The notes below the pieces were generated by a model. The model searched no databases and was not told the DNA's origin. It saw only the letters and a list, made by a program, of their open reading frames with translations. 64,000 nucleotides of DNA from Allantophomopsis cytisporea (taxonomy: Eukaryota; Ascomycota; Leotiomycetes; Phacidiales; Phacidiaceae). Shown here in pieces: positions 41,801 through 54,873 of this stretch. Position numbers and translations under genes: made by a program. Each line of letters begins with the position of its first letter. The first letter of the stretch is position 1. The stretch lies in contig CP103024.1 of NCBI GenBank assembly GCA_024752435.1, forward strand, positions 186,001 to 250,000, read 5' to 3'.

Positions 41801-44478
41801 TTGGTGAGAGAAGCATAAGCATAACGAGTAAGGTACACAATGAGAAAAGTACTACGCAATGCCTAAGAGCCCCAGAAATATCCATCCAAAGCGCGACATA
41901 GCTAAGAGGAGAGCTATTCATAAGCAGTAAGGCAGATTTGACTGCCGGGACTAGATGTTGTGAATCATTAGCTGAGATGCCAAAGTCACGGTGTCTTCCG
42001 ATCCTTAGATGTCTATACATACTCAGATACGTAGTACGTAGTATATACAGCTCCAAACACGGCGCACATCTCTAAATACTTCGAATGGATACGTAATCCA
42101 GGACGTTGGAAACATTTCCCTACTGTTAGGACAAACATGAATAGAAAAACCTTACGATAGTGAACCCAGTCGTACGGTAAGTAGTTCCACGGGAAGGACA
42201 ACACATTGTCCCCCTTCACCTCATCCGTCTAGTCCCCGAAGAAGCCTCACCAGTACGGCTGCATTGCCCAAATAGGAAATCCTGCGAGATCGTGAATCTT
42301 CAAGTCGCCGTCACTATGATCCTCTAGACGGAACGACGTCTGCTAGATGGAAAGATGACAAATAAGATATCTGTACTGCTACGTATGTATGTTCACTACA
42401 GTAGGTAGAAGGCGCCGGCTCCGTCTCGGAGCTAGAATGGCACTCGGATTTACTGAGCTGTGAAGCGCCAGGGTGAGATGAGAATGCCTAACGCAGAGTA
42501 TCTAAGGTAGTTTGAAGATAGTAGTTACGTCGTTAGGAGCACATATTGACACCTACTGAAATGCAACACTGACACAAGCGGCCGTCAAGAGCAGCAGAGC
42601 GCATATCATAGAAGCGAACTTGTACGTAGCTAGCCAGCCATAGCTATGGCCGAACGTCTAGAAACACATCCAAAGAGGTCAAAACCCGGAGCGCAAGCAG
42701 ACAGCGGCGGACGGTGGTGTATCACCATGAAAAAGACTATGAATAACGACGGGTAAAGTTACTGAAGACAAGAGCGAGCCCGAAATACGAGCCCATGTCC
42801 AGCAGAAAAGACAAGACAAGACTGCACAGGATATGAATAGCTCTGAGCCAAGACAAAAGTTAACAGTCGACGCCGTTACAGAATTGACGATGCGGATTGC
42901 GATTGTGAGATGATTCGTTTTGATACGGGAGAAATAAATGGGGGGGGGCTTGATGGAGAATGAGGGCAGGAGCCACTGGCACCGAGCGCTGCATCACAAC
43001 ACCCAGAATTGACCTTCATGAGGCCTCGCAGCGTGCGCGTACCGTGTTGCAAGATTGCTTGTCTCCTTTCCTTGGCAGATTCCACCTTCCAACAAGAAAG
43101 ATCACGCATCGGATTCACCATACAGCATGAATTCACCGATGCATGAACTTGAACTGAGCGTTGGTGCCGGAATCCACATCCTCATTGCCCCATGTATGTG
43201 TGTATGTATGTACATATGTTGGCAGTTCGCAGTACATCGGCTGGGCTGCGATCTCTCCCGGACATTTATAAGTCCGATTCCATTTCCATTTCCACTTCCA
43301 TTCCCATGCTCGTGGGAGGTTAGCATGGAATGGAGATGGTTGTCGTCGTCGTCGTCGTCGTCTGTCTCCTCAGGTACAGTACATATTCCCAGCATGCCAT
43401 GCACGCACATGGCCCTCAGAATACTACGCTCCGGGATCAATGATAACCACGCCTCTCACGCAGGAACAGGAACGGGAACACGAACAATCCAGACAGGCGG
43501 AAAGGAAGGGAAGGGAAGCACGGAAGGAGAAGTACGGAAGGGAGGCTGCACAAGTACCCTACCGCTCATCAAGAAGAGAAGATGGAACGTTGTAGATGTA
43601 CAAGAACCCCGTCGTTCACAGACCCCAACCCTTCTCCCCTCCCCTTCCCTCTCCTCCCCTCCCTACCATGATACCAGTACCGGGCCCCCCCCCTAAAGCT
43701 GGAGCAGAACCCGCAAACATGTACTGCCAAAGATCAGACGGACAAGATTTCCCGGCCACAGAATGGGCTGCGGCACGACGGTACTGATACTGGGGGAAAT
43801 CATTTCAGTGTGCTGGGCTCCCTGTTCCGACAGTCGTTGTGATGATTTGCCAATGCCCCTGGCGGTGGTAATGGAGTGTTCACGACATGGGATGTAACCC
43901 ACTTCCAGGGACATGGAGATGTGAACTGTATGTCCATGTATGTACAGTACATTTCTATGACATCTTACACCTCACCCTCCCTCCCAGTGCTGCTGGTAGT
44001 ATCTATACTTCGGCCGAAGTTCGTACTTGAGTAGTGAGTGACATTGAAGCCAGAGATTCATGATAGCATACAGAATATCTAGATAGTAAGATGAAAAACG
44101 CAGATGATGAAACAATGCATTCATTGTCATCTGCACAGCGCCAGTTCTCTCTGTACCCGACTCGATAACAGACGCTGTGCATAAGTCGTAACTATCGTGC
44201 AGCAAATCAGCACATCACATCATCATCAAAGCATCATATCATCAATATCATACAAGCACCACGACACAACGCCTGTCAATCCGTCAATCCGTCAATCCGT
44301 CAGGGCACAAAACGGCACGGTAGACGGATTTATCCCCTCCCATGCAGAAGCTCGTATGTACTGTACCTGACAGAATTCCCTTGCGGCCCCCCCATTCCTG
44401 TTCCTGCGAACGCCTAGGTTGGCGATTGACGCAAGGATGAATGGCGAGAGGTTGCGACTGGACAGGCTGGTCAGTGAT

Positions 44479-44530
44479 TGACGTGATCTGTGTCTGTGTC
44501 TGTGTCCGTGTCTGTGTTTGTATCTGCATC
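44479..44530. repeat. TGTGTC hexamer repeat
   Basis: CTGTGTCTGTGTCTGTGTCC continues as GTGTCTGTGTTTGTATCTGC, an interrupted hexamer microsatellite. Confidence 0.8.
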
Positions 44531-47500
44531 TGTGTGCGTATCAGGAATGACCAGGGCAGGCATGAAAATCGAGTCAAGTCGAGTCGAGATGAGTCGAGTC
44601 GAGTGGTGGAATGGCCACGCTATACTACTGCTCATAACATTCGGAATATGACAATCGATGTGATTTTGTTGTGTGTGTGAGTGGTATAATTCGTCGTTTC
44701 GCGCGGATGAGAGATATGTATGTACATTATGCACTGCAGTGTGGTGTAGTGCATGAGATGATAGATTTTCAGATTCGACATCTCCACTTGACTTTCTTTT
44801 CCACCATTCGCATCTTCTTTCACTACACACTCTCTCTCTCACCTCCGGTGCTGTACAGAGTAGAGTGAGTGAGTGAGTGGTCATCATCGTTAGAGATTTT
44901 CTACTCCAATCAGCCTTATTGGCTCTCATCCCACCTAGTCTACCTTGCATCAATGCAAATCATGCAAGCCATAAGGCTGAATTGAATGCGATACCTTAAT
45001 GGGGGCGATATAATATTGATTAATGGTGATATGATATGGATATGGATATGGATGCTCTTTACCCAGCTTTGGTGCCACTGATGCACCCTCTTAGTGTTCT
45101 TTCTCATACGCGGCTGTGCTCCCGAATGATTCTTACCTAACGTGCTTGACACTGACGCCGGTGCTTATAAGGCGTAGTATGCGCAAATGGGTGGAATTCG
45201 GTGTATTGGTGTGTTGGTGGCGCAATAATGAAATCAAGAACCAATTGCTATTGTAGATAATACTGATGCTGGTGATATAATACTTGGTATAATGTGCGCG
45301 TGAATACTGATGCTGACGATGATACAGAGTAGTCTGTATGATAATCCGTAAGTACATTACTCCTCCTCCCAAGCGCAAACGCTGTTATGCGCTGTCGATC
45401 TTGGTATCACGGCCTGGTAGAAGAGAATACGAAGGACATGCACCACTTGCATCCGCAACAGACGGCGTTTGACGCGCGCAGTCAATTGATGAAGGGAACG
45501 CACATCGGATGCCTTCTTTATGCACAATTATTCTCCTTCTTTCCGCTGTACTCCTGATTGCTAGTGCAGCGGAGGATGAGATCTGGCATATTGGTTTACC
45601 CCATCTCATCTCAGACATGTTGGTTGAGATGATGTATGTATGAGTGAGAGAAGTATATACAGGTAGTATGATGATGGATGATGGATGAATCATGGAATAT
45701 GATAAGATTGTGCTGTGTACCTATGCTCTGTGCTATGTGTGCTATGTGTGCTGTATGTACACTGTTCTGTGTCATAATCCCTCCCCTACGGTACCCTATT
45801 AGGCACTATGGCTCACGGCCCGGCATCCCTATTTCCCCTCCTATACGATGATTACCGCCCACCGTTCCGCGTCGGCTCCGACTCGGCCCTTTGATCCATT
45901 CACAAATCAAGATTTATCAAGGCATCCCAATGCCGTCCACATTCTCATTCTCATTCCCTCCACCCGCTATTAAGGATCGAATTTCGGAAGTGGCATCGTG
46001 TGGCTGGTTGGCTGGGTGGCTGACTGCCTGGTAAAGTCTCTCACCGGCAAATCGAGACATGTAAACGGCATGAAGTATGAGAAGAAGAAGAAGAAGAAAA
46101 AGATGGATTCAAAGTACATCAGTACATGTACACAAACTTATGATGAGTATCCCTCAAGCGGAGAAGGAGTCCACCGTCGAGACAATGACAGTCTGACACG
46201 TTGAGGCGTTGTGGAGATGATAGAAACAGCTGATGTGTGCTCAGTCCAATCCAGTCCAGTCCAGTCCAGACAAATGCGGATACCACACAGTGTTTGCTGT
46301 CTATACTGCCTACATACCTACATTCTTGTCTTGGTCAAATTCTCGAATGGAGAGAATCCTGGAGATGGAGAATACCGTTGGAGTTCGTACCGGCTTTCGT
46401 TGTGATAGTGGAGCAAACAAGGATCCACAAAGGCGGGTGGTGGTGGTACTGCAATGTGTTTGGGGTGCATAACTACTCCATCGACAACATGGGGATGTGA
46501 GACTACGGTACTGATCCAGCCTCCAGTCCAAGTCCGAGTCCAGCAATTTTGTTCACGAATGACCGTACGCTCTCCTCATTTGGCCTTGGATACCGCGTAG
46601 ATCTCCGTGATGCGAAGGGGAGCACTGCTTCGTATATTCTCCGTCGAGTCCATCAAATCTCACGCGGATCTGTGTATCACAAGCTGGCTGGCTGATCAAC
46701 TGCCATCTTAATTTGAAGCTTAAGGCCCTTTCTCCGAGCCTCACAAACGCTCTTCCTTTGCCTTATTCGTCGTTGCTTGCGAACGGACGGATTATCATGT
46801 TACAGATGATAGATCTCGGCGTGCAAGATTAACCTCAATGCCGAGTAGTAGCCAGCTACACCACTCTACGAGCCACGGCTTGCATCTCAATCTGGGAGCT
46901 TGTGCAATCGATAACAAAAATCCTGTTATTGAACAGAACTTTGTCATGCAAAATGAGGGGCATCGTGGGGCCGCCATCATCATCACTACGCTCGGCATCC
47001 CTGGGACGATGAAGGGGCTCGTGGTCGCTACGAATCCTTATCCTGAAAAGATCAGTTCATTATCATCCTCCCGTCTCGTTGGTGCTGGGAGCGGGGAGCC
47101 TCATTTCTAGAAATCTTGATTGGGAAGCGGCTTGTATGGTAGGTATCTGTCTCGTCCTATGAGATGACATTGATACAGGATTAGACCTGGTAGCATAAAG
47201 ATCTAGAAGCGGTCGTTAATATCACTATTCGTAGATTAATATTCTTTTTTATTGCTACACTACCGCTACCATATTGCCTCAATCACTTGCAATATGTACA
47301 TATTGAAAAAGTAAAAATCCTCCTTTGACATATCGAATTCACAAAATGCCTCGGTATCTTTCCTCCATCCGAAAACAAGAAAGGGACCAGAGACATCCAC
47401 AACAAGCAAACACAAAACGAAACTTGGACTCCATCTCCAGTTTCTCCATAGTCAGTATCATATTCATCACCTCCCCAAACACATGTAACTCCCCTCAGCA

Positions 47501-48243
47501 CAATACCTCGGCATTACACACTCAACAATGGTATTTAGTCGGTAGCGACTTCCGAGGAATGTCATTATGTTCCACTCCATGTTAAGAAGTGAGCACGGCG
47601 TACAGCGGTACGTACAAAGCACTGACACGGCACCGAATCACACGACACTGAGCCTGCAATCGTTTGTGACAGTTTTGACTCCCGCCAACAGCGCCGGGGT
47701 GCGACTCAACTCGAAACAAGCTTGTCTGAAGCACCGCACTTGGACCACTTGGAACCACAGGGGGACCCGCCCCCTCTCAGGTCAAGCGGCACTTAGGGAT
47801 GTTCACCAGCACAGGGGACCAGGGAACTCTGCACTAGAAGCAAGACGTCTTTCGTAGGATCCGAAATGCGAACCCGACAGGTGTGTGGTAGGTGATCTTT
47901 GAAGGATTCGATGGGGATAGGCATGAGGTGACGAAATGAAGAAGACATGATACAAACCTGCGTATTGCGTCGCTGTACATACGTTGTCGCTTACCCTTTT
48001 CCAATGTCAGCAGCCGCAGCTGCAAAGGCGGCACAGACTTCCTATGCCCTCCCGTCATCGGGAAGCCAAATGCCAGGAAAGTGTCAGGCAAGGCAAGGTA
48101 AGGTAATGGGTGGGTGAGGCAAGGTGAGTGTGAGGTAAGGTAAATAGCAGCCGCAGTTTATGATGTCGGAGGCGGAAGAGGGGAAAAAGCAAGATATACT
48201 ATGTGTCTACTATAGGAAATAAGACTTGTCATATCGATGCATA

Positions 48244-48525
48244 TCATCTTCGTCCTTTGTGACTGGAAAGAGCTTTCGTAGCTGCTAATATATTGTCTGC
48301 TATAGTATTGGGTATCGAGGAAGTGGTGATGATTTTGTCACCGATGATAATTCCACCACATTTCGAAGTTGGTATTGATTCCCAATTCTCTGGGAGATAC
48401 AGGCACGGAAACACAACATCTTCCTGAGTAAGGCACGGCGTACACGCAGTGATTTCCATGTCTCCGAAGAGAATTCCAGCGTGAGTGAACTCGAATATGG
48501 CTGGACCTCGTTGTGCTACCAGCAT
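48244..48525 (-). CDS. Possible orphan small ORF or gene fragment
   Basis: This is a 93-codon frame from an ATG at 48525. Unlike its neighbours in the gene-poor region, its translation is of balanced composition (for example AGILFGDMEITACTPCLTQE, CLYLPENWESIPTSKCGGII) and is not built from simple repeats. No signal peptide, membrane segment or known family is evident, and no upstream exon was found. It may be a lineage-specific gene, a gene fragment or chance. Confidence 0.22.
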   Translation of the reverse strand: MLVAQRGPAIFEFTHAGILFGDMEITACTPCLTQEDVVFPCLYLPENWESIPTSKCGGIIIGDKIITTSSIPNTIADNILAATKALSSHKGRR

Positions 48526-50279
48526 GCCGTGATACCTCGTAAACCCTCAGACGTGTTTATCACAGAGTACCACAGACTCCCGACCCGACAGGCGGTTGCT
48601 GGTACCGTAGCGGTGGTAGACACGGCATGTTGGCACAGACTGTAATTTTGCACATCGCATCAAAACACGGAATACCATACTATACCATACCTAGTTGCTT
48701 TGCAAGAATCCTTCAGACGAAAGGAATGCTGCTCCGAACACGACGTATTCGAACTCGGCTCGGGTATCAGCCTCATGGACATGGCCACAGACGGACATGG
48801 ACCTGCACCTTTGGAGACAGCATCTTCCGTGATGAGATTGCAATTATAAGATTAGATGGCCACAAGCTCAACGCCCAATGCGAATGGAGGCGTAATTTGA
48901 CACTGACATTAGTGACAGCCGTTTTGCTCAATGGCCACATCTTCCGCTAGCAAGCACAAGGCTTTGTCAATCATTAGAAGGCGCCAATGAGTGATCCACA
49001 GCCAATGCAGCGCCAGTAGACACGGTCCTCATTGCAAATCTTTTCTGGACGCTCGGTTCCTCTTTTTTTTGGGGGGGGTTTTTTTTTTCGTTTGGCGTGA
49101 GGGGCTCTGGAAAGACCCCAGATGGATTCTCTGAAAGGAATCGCCGGAGGAAGGAGGTTGATGATGTGTTCGTTTTGGATTTCCTCGTAAGTAGGGAGTA
49201 CTCTGGGTATTCGTAGAACTCACAATAACGCTTGCTCATGTACAGTTCATGGGTACTGATATGATACCTGTGCGTACCGGTCTTCGAATTCTATGGTTCT
49301 GTTGGTCTGGCTGGCTATTCGTATGGGTGTTGCTGCGGTACGTATGATGTCCCTCGCCTCGGCAAACTTCTCGATAAGCTGCGGTCGAGGGGCAGCACTG
49401 GTTATTGCTTAATCGCGCCAGACCGTACCTTAAAACGAGGTCAAAAGAGCAAGTGAAGATCTGTGAATATCACAGATCTACCCCAAATCAGCATTGATTC
49501 TACACTATCCATCCTCTAACTGATCTTACCCGCATGATACCAAAGTCTCGAGATGTACGTATGCTGATGCACATCAAGCAATTCTACCGAAATACGGATG
49601 AATTCAAATCAATTCTGACTCTGACGACACATCCTATAACGCACTTCCTTACCCTATAGGCTGCAACGTGCTGTACCTGGACAGGGTAACATTTACAGGA
49701 TTCTAGAGCACCCGCTATCCGGCGCCAGAAGACGTCGAAACGCCCTATGGGCTCGGCGCCGCGCAATACCTGTAGACTTTGTGTCATTGTGCTTGGGGCG
49801 TCACTGAGCGTGTATCAGGGCGCACCATGCCCCAAAAGAAGACCCGACTTTTGTTTACTTCAGTGCGTAGGGAGGTGTATCTGTGTGAACATCACCTGCC
49901 TGTGCGTATGGAATGTCAAGAAATATGATCTTTGGATGTCGTATGCTTTCTCCACTGTCTGTGTTGGAGCATGAGTTTGGACGGATGCAGTGTGAGCCAT
50001 ACATAGAAGTTGAGTCGGTGGGTGAGCGTTGGTGATACGCTGTGTTTTACCGACCGGACTGGCGGTAAAAGATGCCCGAGGAAGATTCATATGGTGATAG
50101 GGACACATTGTTGAACAAGCGCAATGGTACGGTGTAGTGTCACAGTGAGAACAGTTGAGCTAGGTATGATGACGACCACGAAGTCCTCGATCGTGTCGAT
50201 TCGATGTACATTGTCACAATGCCTTCATATCCACAACCCACCCTCCCATACTTCACACAATGACCACTTTCTTTCTAAG

Positions 50280-50280
50280 C

Positions 50281-50314
<34 letters not shown>
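50280..50314. repeat. (CAA)11 microsatellite
   Basis: AGCAACAACAACAACAACAA continues to about eleven CAA units, ending CAGC. It lies within a short frame that is not otherwise gene-like. Confidence 0.9.
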
Positions 50315-51280
50315 GCTATCTCCCAACCGCAAGATCCACGCCATCCATTATGCCTACCTGCAGCTCACGCCAAGCAGGGAGCATGGTGGGGTTAGAAAAG
50401 ACTCAAGGGATGACCCCAGTCGGTATGAAGATGCTCGATTTCGTGACCCCCAGCAAGATGCGGTGCACCCCAGTCTCCAACAGCCACCCATTCGTCGATC
50501 CGGGCCTGGGTAGCTGACAGACAACCAGTGGGTGCGCCACATTTGCGACAGGCCATCGTGTCGCATCTTCGAAGTCTTTATCCACTGCATCGCACAAAGA
50601 CTCAGGACACGCTCACTCTCCTCAATCAATCAATCAATCAAAAAAACGGGGCTCCGGTTTTCTGGTTGCCTGGGCCAGAAGGCTATGAAAGTTAGACGAT
50701 GGTCGTAGCTTCGCTGTCGACAGATATGACACGGACATTTTCAGTGATAAAATGAGCTTGACAATGTTGTTGACTTTGGAATGAGAATATCGACGACATC
50801 TCCAAAACAAGTCCGCTTCGCCTCCGGTAAACACGCCTGACATGTCACCTTCGCCGCCAAATTAATCCATGTTCAGTGGTCCTTCCCGCATCTCATCTGC
50901 TTGATTGTTCGTTATTGCAAGGTCGCCGGACAAAGTACTTCCGGTCACCCAGGTCGGCCTGGCGAGGCTGGGAGGCTGGCCCAAGGGCACCCAGGGATCC
51001 GCAGATGAATTTAATATATGGTACTATATTTTATACAACTCACCTTGAGGCTGTCATTGATATCTAGATTCGTTGCAGCGTGTTTTGCAACGAAGAGGCA
51101 AATTGCAAATTGGGGGTTCGCCACACCTGCATTGTGCACAGATTTCGAAACTTTCTAAGGGGCCAGGAGAAAATCAGATGAAAGTCAATCTATTCTTTCG
51201 TCCTCCAATCTATTCAGATATGTCCATGTCTGCAAAAAAAAAAAATCCCCTTGATAATCTCAGAGTGGGGTTCTTTGAAT

Positions 51281-52734
51281 TTACGAACGGGGGGATAGCT
51301 CCTCCACGATGTTCTTGGGCTCTCTCCATGCCAGCGCGACATACCTGGTAATCCTGTTAGTAAAGGTTCTTTCATCGAAGAATAGCAAATGGATAGATTG
51401 ACTTGGTGTGGCTCCCTCGTGCTGCTAATTGTCCTTGAGCATTTGTAAATTGGATTGATGTATATGCCAGCGTCTTCCCGACTGAATTAATTTCAACGCA
51501 ATATCAGTGTCTGCTTTCTTGTGGGATTAGTTATTAGGCAGCAATTTACACTTATCGCAAGTCACTACTGCGCGCAGCGTATCGCCCACCTTGCCGCCAC
51601 TGTTAAGGTACGTTACTGCAAGCCAAGGGTGAGCCATATTGTTCTCTTCAGGGGCAGATTCTAGTAGCTTACCGTTGAGATCCGTCGAGACTCCAGTTGC
51701 GTACAGGCCTCTGGAAGCAACGGCGAGTGAACCCCCAAGATCAACTAGTTGGAGTGGCGGTTAGTGATCGATCGAACATGTAGATATTTGCTGTAAATTA
51801 CGAACCCATGCTTGCAATCGTGCCTCCGTGGATGATGTTCAGGCGGTTCTTCGAGCACATCAGACCAATCTCCATCCAATCGGTTTTCAAGGAACTCACC
51901 GTATGCTCCTTCTTGATGTCTAGCTCAAAGTCTACACGGCCAGGTTCGGCTGCAGTTACTCGTAGCTGCGATGAGATCAGACTGATGGCATGTTGTGACA
52001 GGATATCTCAACCGCGTTCCCACTCACATTGTCTCCGAAAAGCCTGTTATGGAGCTGATTAGTTGAAGATCATGCAATCAACATCGACTCTGAGAGCATG
52101 TCGAACCGAATCTCCTGATTTCTGAGCGCTTCGACTTGGACGAAATGAAAACACGGAGAAGTACTAAACGGTGGAGAGAGCTTGCGCAGCTCATCCGCCG
52201 TGTCCGTATCCAGAGACATTTCCACCTGAAATCCTGTTGTTTCCATACGCCACGCCGACAAGAAACATCAAGAAACATTGAGCGTAAGATTCAGCGTGAA
52301 CCCCAGACTGTACTTTCATTTCTGTCCGAAGGTTGCAGCGTACTGTCTACATGACACTTCGCGAATCTCTTCAGCACTCTCGTGCCTGACAGGCATTTGG
52401 GAGATGGACTTCATAGATTTGATCAATATGGAAAGGTCCCGAAGCTCTTCGAAGATTAATGAAAAGAATATTGCGGAAGCATCGTATGATTGAGTGGCAA
52501 TAAACAGTAATAAGGAGAAAGAAAAGTCCCGATCTTGGTATGAGATTTCATATAGAGTAGATGAAGAGAAATTGTAAGGCTCACCTAGGCTCGAGGCCCG
52601 ATTCCGCCTGGAAGGACTTTAATACCTGTGCAGGGCCACTGTCAGTGCATGTCGGAGAATAGGATGATGTATGAATAGACGGTAGAATGTATGAGAGAAT
52701 CACGAACAGATCTAACGAATCTGAGTGCCGCCAT
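51281..52734 (-). CDS. ACOT13-like hotdog-fold acyl-CoA thioesterase
   Basis: Nine exons on the minus strand encode 166 residues: 52734-52681, 52625-52585, 52043-52028, 51965-51900, 51848-51806, 51744-51673, 51615-51550, 51481-51403 and 51344-51281. Each junction keeps frame and restores a family motif: SGLEPRLFGDNLRVTAAEPG, DFELDIKKEHTNRLNIIHGG, TIASMVDLGGSLAVASRGLY, TGVSTDLNVTYLNSGGKVGD, CDKFGKTLAYTSIQFTNAQG and ARGSHTKYVALAW. The HGG (with the preceding Asn/His region) and VDLGGS elements are those of the PaaI/ACOT13 hotdog family, which hydrolyses acyl-CoA; the N-terminus is a weak mitochondrial-type helix. Exon 3 is only 16 nt and follows a 541-bp intron; the other introns are 51-68 bp. 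Intron 8 uses a weak donor (GTCAAT), and intron 1 GTCTAT. The start at 52734 is inferred. Confidence 0.82.
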
Positions 52735-53279
52735 GATGAACGATTGAGCGTGCAAAGAGGAAGGAGGAATGGAAGGGAAGAAGAAGAATATATTTTGCAA
52801 TATCAACAGAGTGAAATTGGAATTGGCCCCTTTCAATCTCAATGCAATTTTAGGCAACTGATGATCCGTTTGTGTAGGAGATGACCAAACTGAGCTGCCT
52901 GAGACCCAACCCATGCCTCGGTCGAGATACTTACTTCGGCATCATGTTTATCCGAAGCGCTCCTCAATGCAAACACACTGGTGAACAAAGAGCTCGAATC
53001 GACGTCACTTTTCATGATTGTGTGAACAAGCACAACATCGCGATCCTAAAGATTCTCTGCTCGCGCAACCGTGTGATCTGAGAAGAGTCGGCTGGCGCGG
53101 CTGTGAGGTGAACAGGACCATCAGATAGAACAAGAACGACGTCAATCGATCTGGACGATAGATGAGCTGCCTTATGAGTGTACTTTTTTCATGAGGATGA
53201 TTCAGAGGTGACCATAGACCTCCACGAGGTTGCGAATACATAGTACCATTCTATCAAACACCACATATTCTGCAGCAAG
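52735..53279. other. Divergent promoter, thioesterase / TFB2
   Basis: This is a 545-bp bidirectional promoter without a supported gene. Short frames on both strands are not gene-like. Confidence 0.5.
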
Positions 53280-54873
53280 ATGTCTGCCATATCTGTGGGA
53301 TCGTTTGAGTACCTGGAACAGCTGCCAGGTACGACGTTCCGCCGACTATATCAGCAGCCCTCCACAGCTCTCGCAATCTTTAGGCGCATGTTGCCTCATT
53401 TGGGTCAGTCTATAGTTGTAGCTCTGTTGTATTTGATATACGTACTTACAGATATTAGCAAAGAGCTTTGTAATGGGCATGCTGTATATGACCAAGCCGC
53501 TTCCGTTAAGTGACCTAGAATCTTGGGTTCGTCCAGATAGTTCGAGGTATGTTTGGACCCCGCAGAATTTTGGATAGCTTCAAAATCAATGACCTCATAC
53601 TGATATTTCTCAGAGAGAAGGAACAAGCTCTCCTGCTCCTCCATCGCCTTCATATCCTTACAGCTACTGCAGCCAGTCGTGACGAACCACAATCCCTCTC
53701 GTTAACGACCAACTTTGCGACATCTCTTCGATTGGCCCTTACTGGTGGTGGTGACCATCAATCGTTTGGAGTTCCATCTGCAACCACATCCGATCCCTCA
53801 ATAACACTTGACTTCCTTGACGAGTACGCGCGCACCCAATGGGAGGCTATCCTACACTACATTGTCAACAGCATCAATGAGGGCATGCAACAAGGTGACA
53901 GTCTTTCTGAAGATGTGAAGAATCTATTGGTGGCAGGGCATCTTGTCGAGAGACGAAGGGTAGGAGTAGATATCACACAAGCTGGATTCAGTTTCGTGTT
54001 GCAAGAGGTGAACGCTCAAGTGTGGACACTGTTGATTCTGTACATTGAGAATGCCGAACATGTATGTCTCTACCCCTCCCCTCTTCATCAAGCAAGCAAG
54101 ACTGACGACAATAGATGGGCATGGACTCAGTCGATGTACTCTCCTTCCTCTTCATGCTTGGATCCCTCGAGCTCGGAAGAGCCTACAGCACACAAACCCT
54201 TACACCCTCCCAAAACCAAATGCTTCAATCGCTCACCTCCTTCGGCCTCCTGTACATTTCACCCAGCAGCCCCTCACAATACTATCCAACCCGTCTCGCA
54301 ACAACGCTCACATCAGACGCCTCAGCGCTCCGCAGCATAAGCAGTTCCTTCGACAACGCAAACCGCAGCGACGATGTAAGCAAAGGCTTCATCATCATCG
54401 AGACGAATTACCGCTTATACGCGTACACATCCTCGCCGCTCCAAATCGCCGTCCTCTCCCTCTTCACCAAGCTACACACACGCTACCCAAATATGGTATC
54501 AGGGCGCATCACGCGCGACTCCATCCGCCGCGCAATCCAGCACGGCATTACATCTGACCAGGTGATCTCCTACCTCAACACGCACGCCCACCCACAGCTG
54601 CGCAAGAACACGCCCGTGCTGCCGCCTACGGTTGTCGATCAGATCCGGCTGTGGCAGATTGAGAACGAGCGTATGAAGGCCACGCCGGGATTCCTGTTCA
54701 AGGACTTTACGAGCCAGAAGGAGTATGAGGGGCCGTGTCGGTATGCGGAGGAGATTGGCGTGCGGGTTTGGAAGAGTGATGCGCGCCGCATGTTCTTTGT
54801 TACGAGGCATGAGCAAATTGCGAATTATATCAAGAGTAGGAAGGTTAAGGCACCGGCTGGGGCGACGGCATAG
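53280..54873 (+). CDS. TFB2: TFIIH core subunit p52 (Tfb2/GTF2H4)
   Basis: This is the general transcription and nucleotide-excision-repair factor TFIIH subunit that anchors and regulates the XPB/Ssl2 translocase. Four exons: 53280-53403, 53459-53546, 53614-54061 and 54115-54873, giving 472 residues, close to the family length. Introns are 53-67 bp. The start MSAISVGSFEYLEQLPGTTF leads through RRMLPHLAKSFVMGMLYM and WVRPDSSREKEQALLLLHRL, each completed by splicing. The C-terminal half is highly conserved: SFGLLYISPSSPSQYYPTRL, FIIIETNYRLYAYTSSPLQI, NMVSGRITRDSIRRAIQHGI, PPTVVDQIRLWQIENERMKA and FLFKDFTSQKEYEGPCRYAE, with the Ssl2-binding end (MFFVTRHEQI). The first donor is GTCAGT. Confidence 0.95.

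Larger units (their letters stand above)
32658..51280. other. 18.6-kb gene-poor, microsatellite-rich region
   Basis: I could not find a convincing protein-coding gene on either strand across this stretch, even allowing for splicing, although the method clearly found small spliced genes on both sides. Reading frames here are short, with skewed composition that mirrors simple repeats (His/Tyr/Ile from CATA, Val/Cys from GTGT). Repeat arrays are listed separately. The region lies 5' of the homeodomain gene and 3' of the thioesterase gene, so it may include a very long promoter, a long 5' leader or non-coding transcripts. Uncertain frames include 33841-34146 (+), 43055-43696 (+), 46838-47110 (+) and 48244-48525 (-). 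Confidence 0.6.

Noticed and set aside
43055..43696. 213-codon plus-strand ORF in the gene-poor region
   Set aside because: The composition follows local simple repeats (TCG runs, CCATTTCCATTTCC) and no domain, signal or conserved block is visible.
46838..47110. 90-codon plus-strand ORF
   Set aside because: Considered as a transposon or gene fragment, but no motif, terminal repeat or target-site duplication could be seen.
52070..52261. 63-codon minus-strand frame inside thioesterase intron 2
   Set aside because: It cannot be joined in frame to exons 2 and 3 without losing the family motif, so it is treated as intronic unless transcripts say otherwise.
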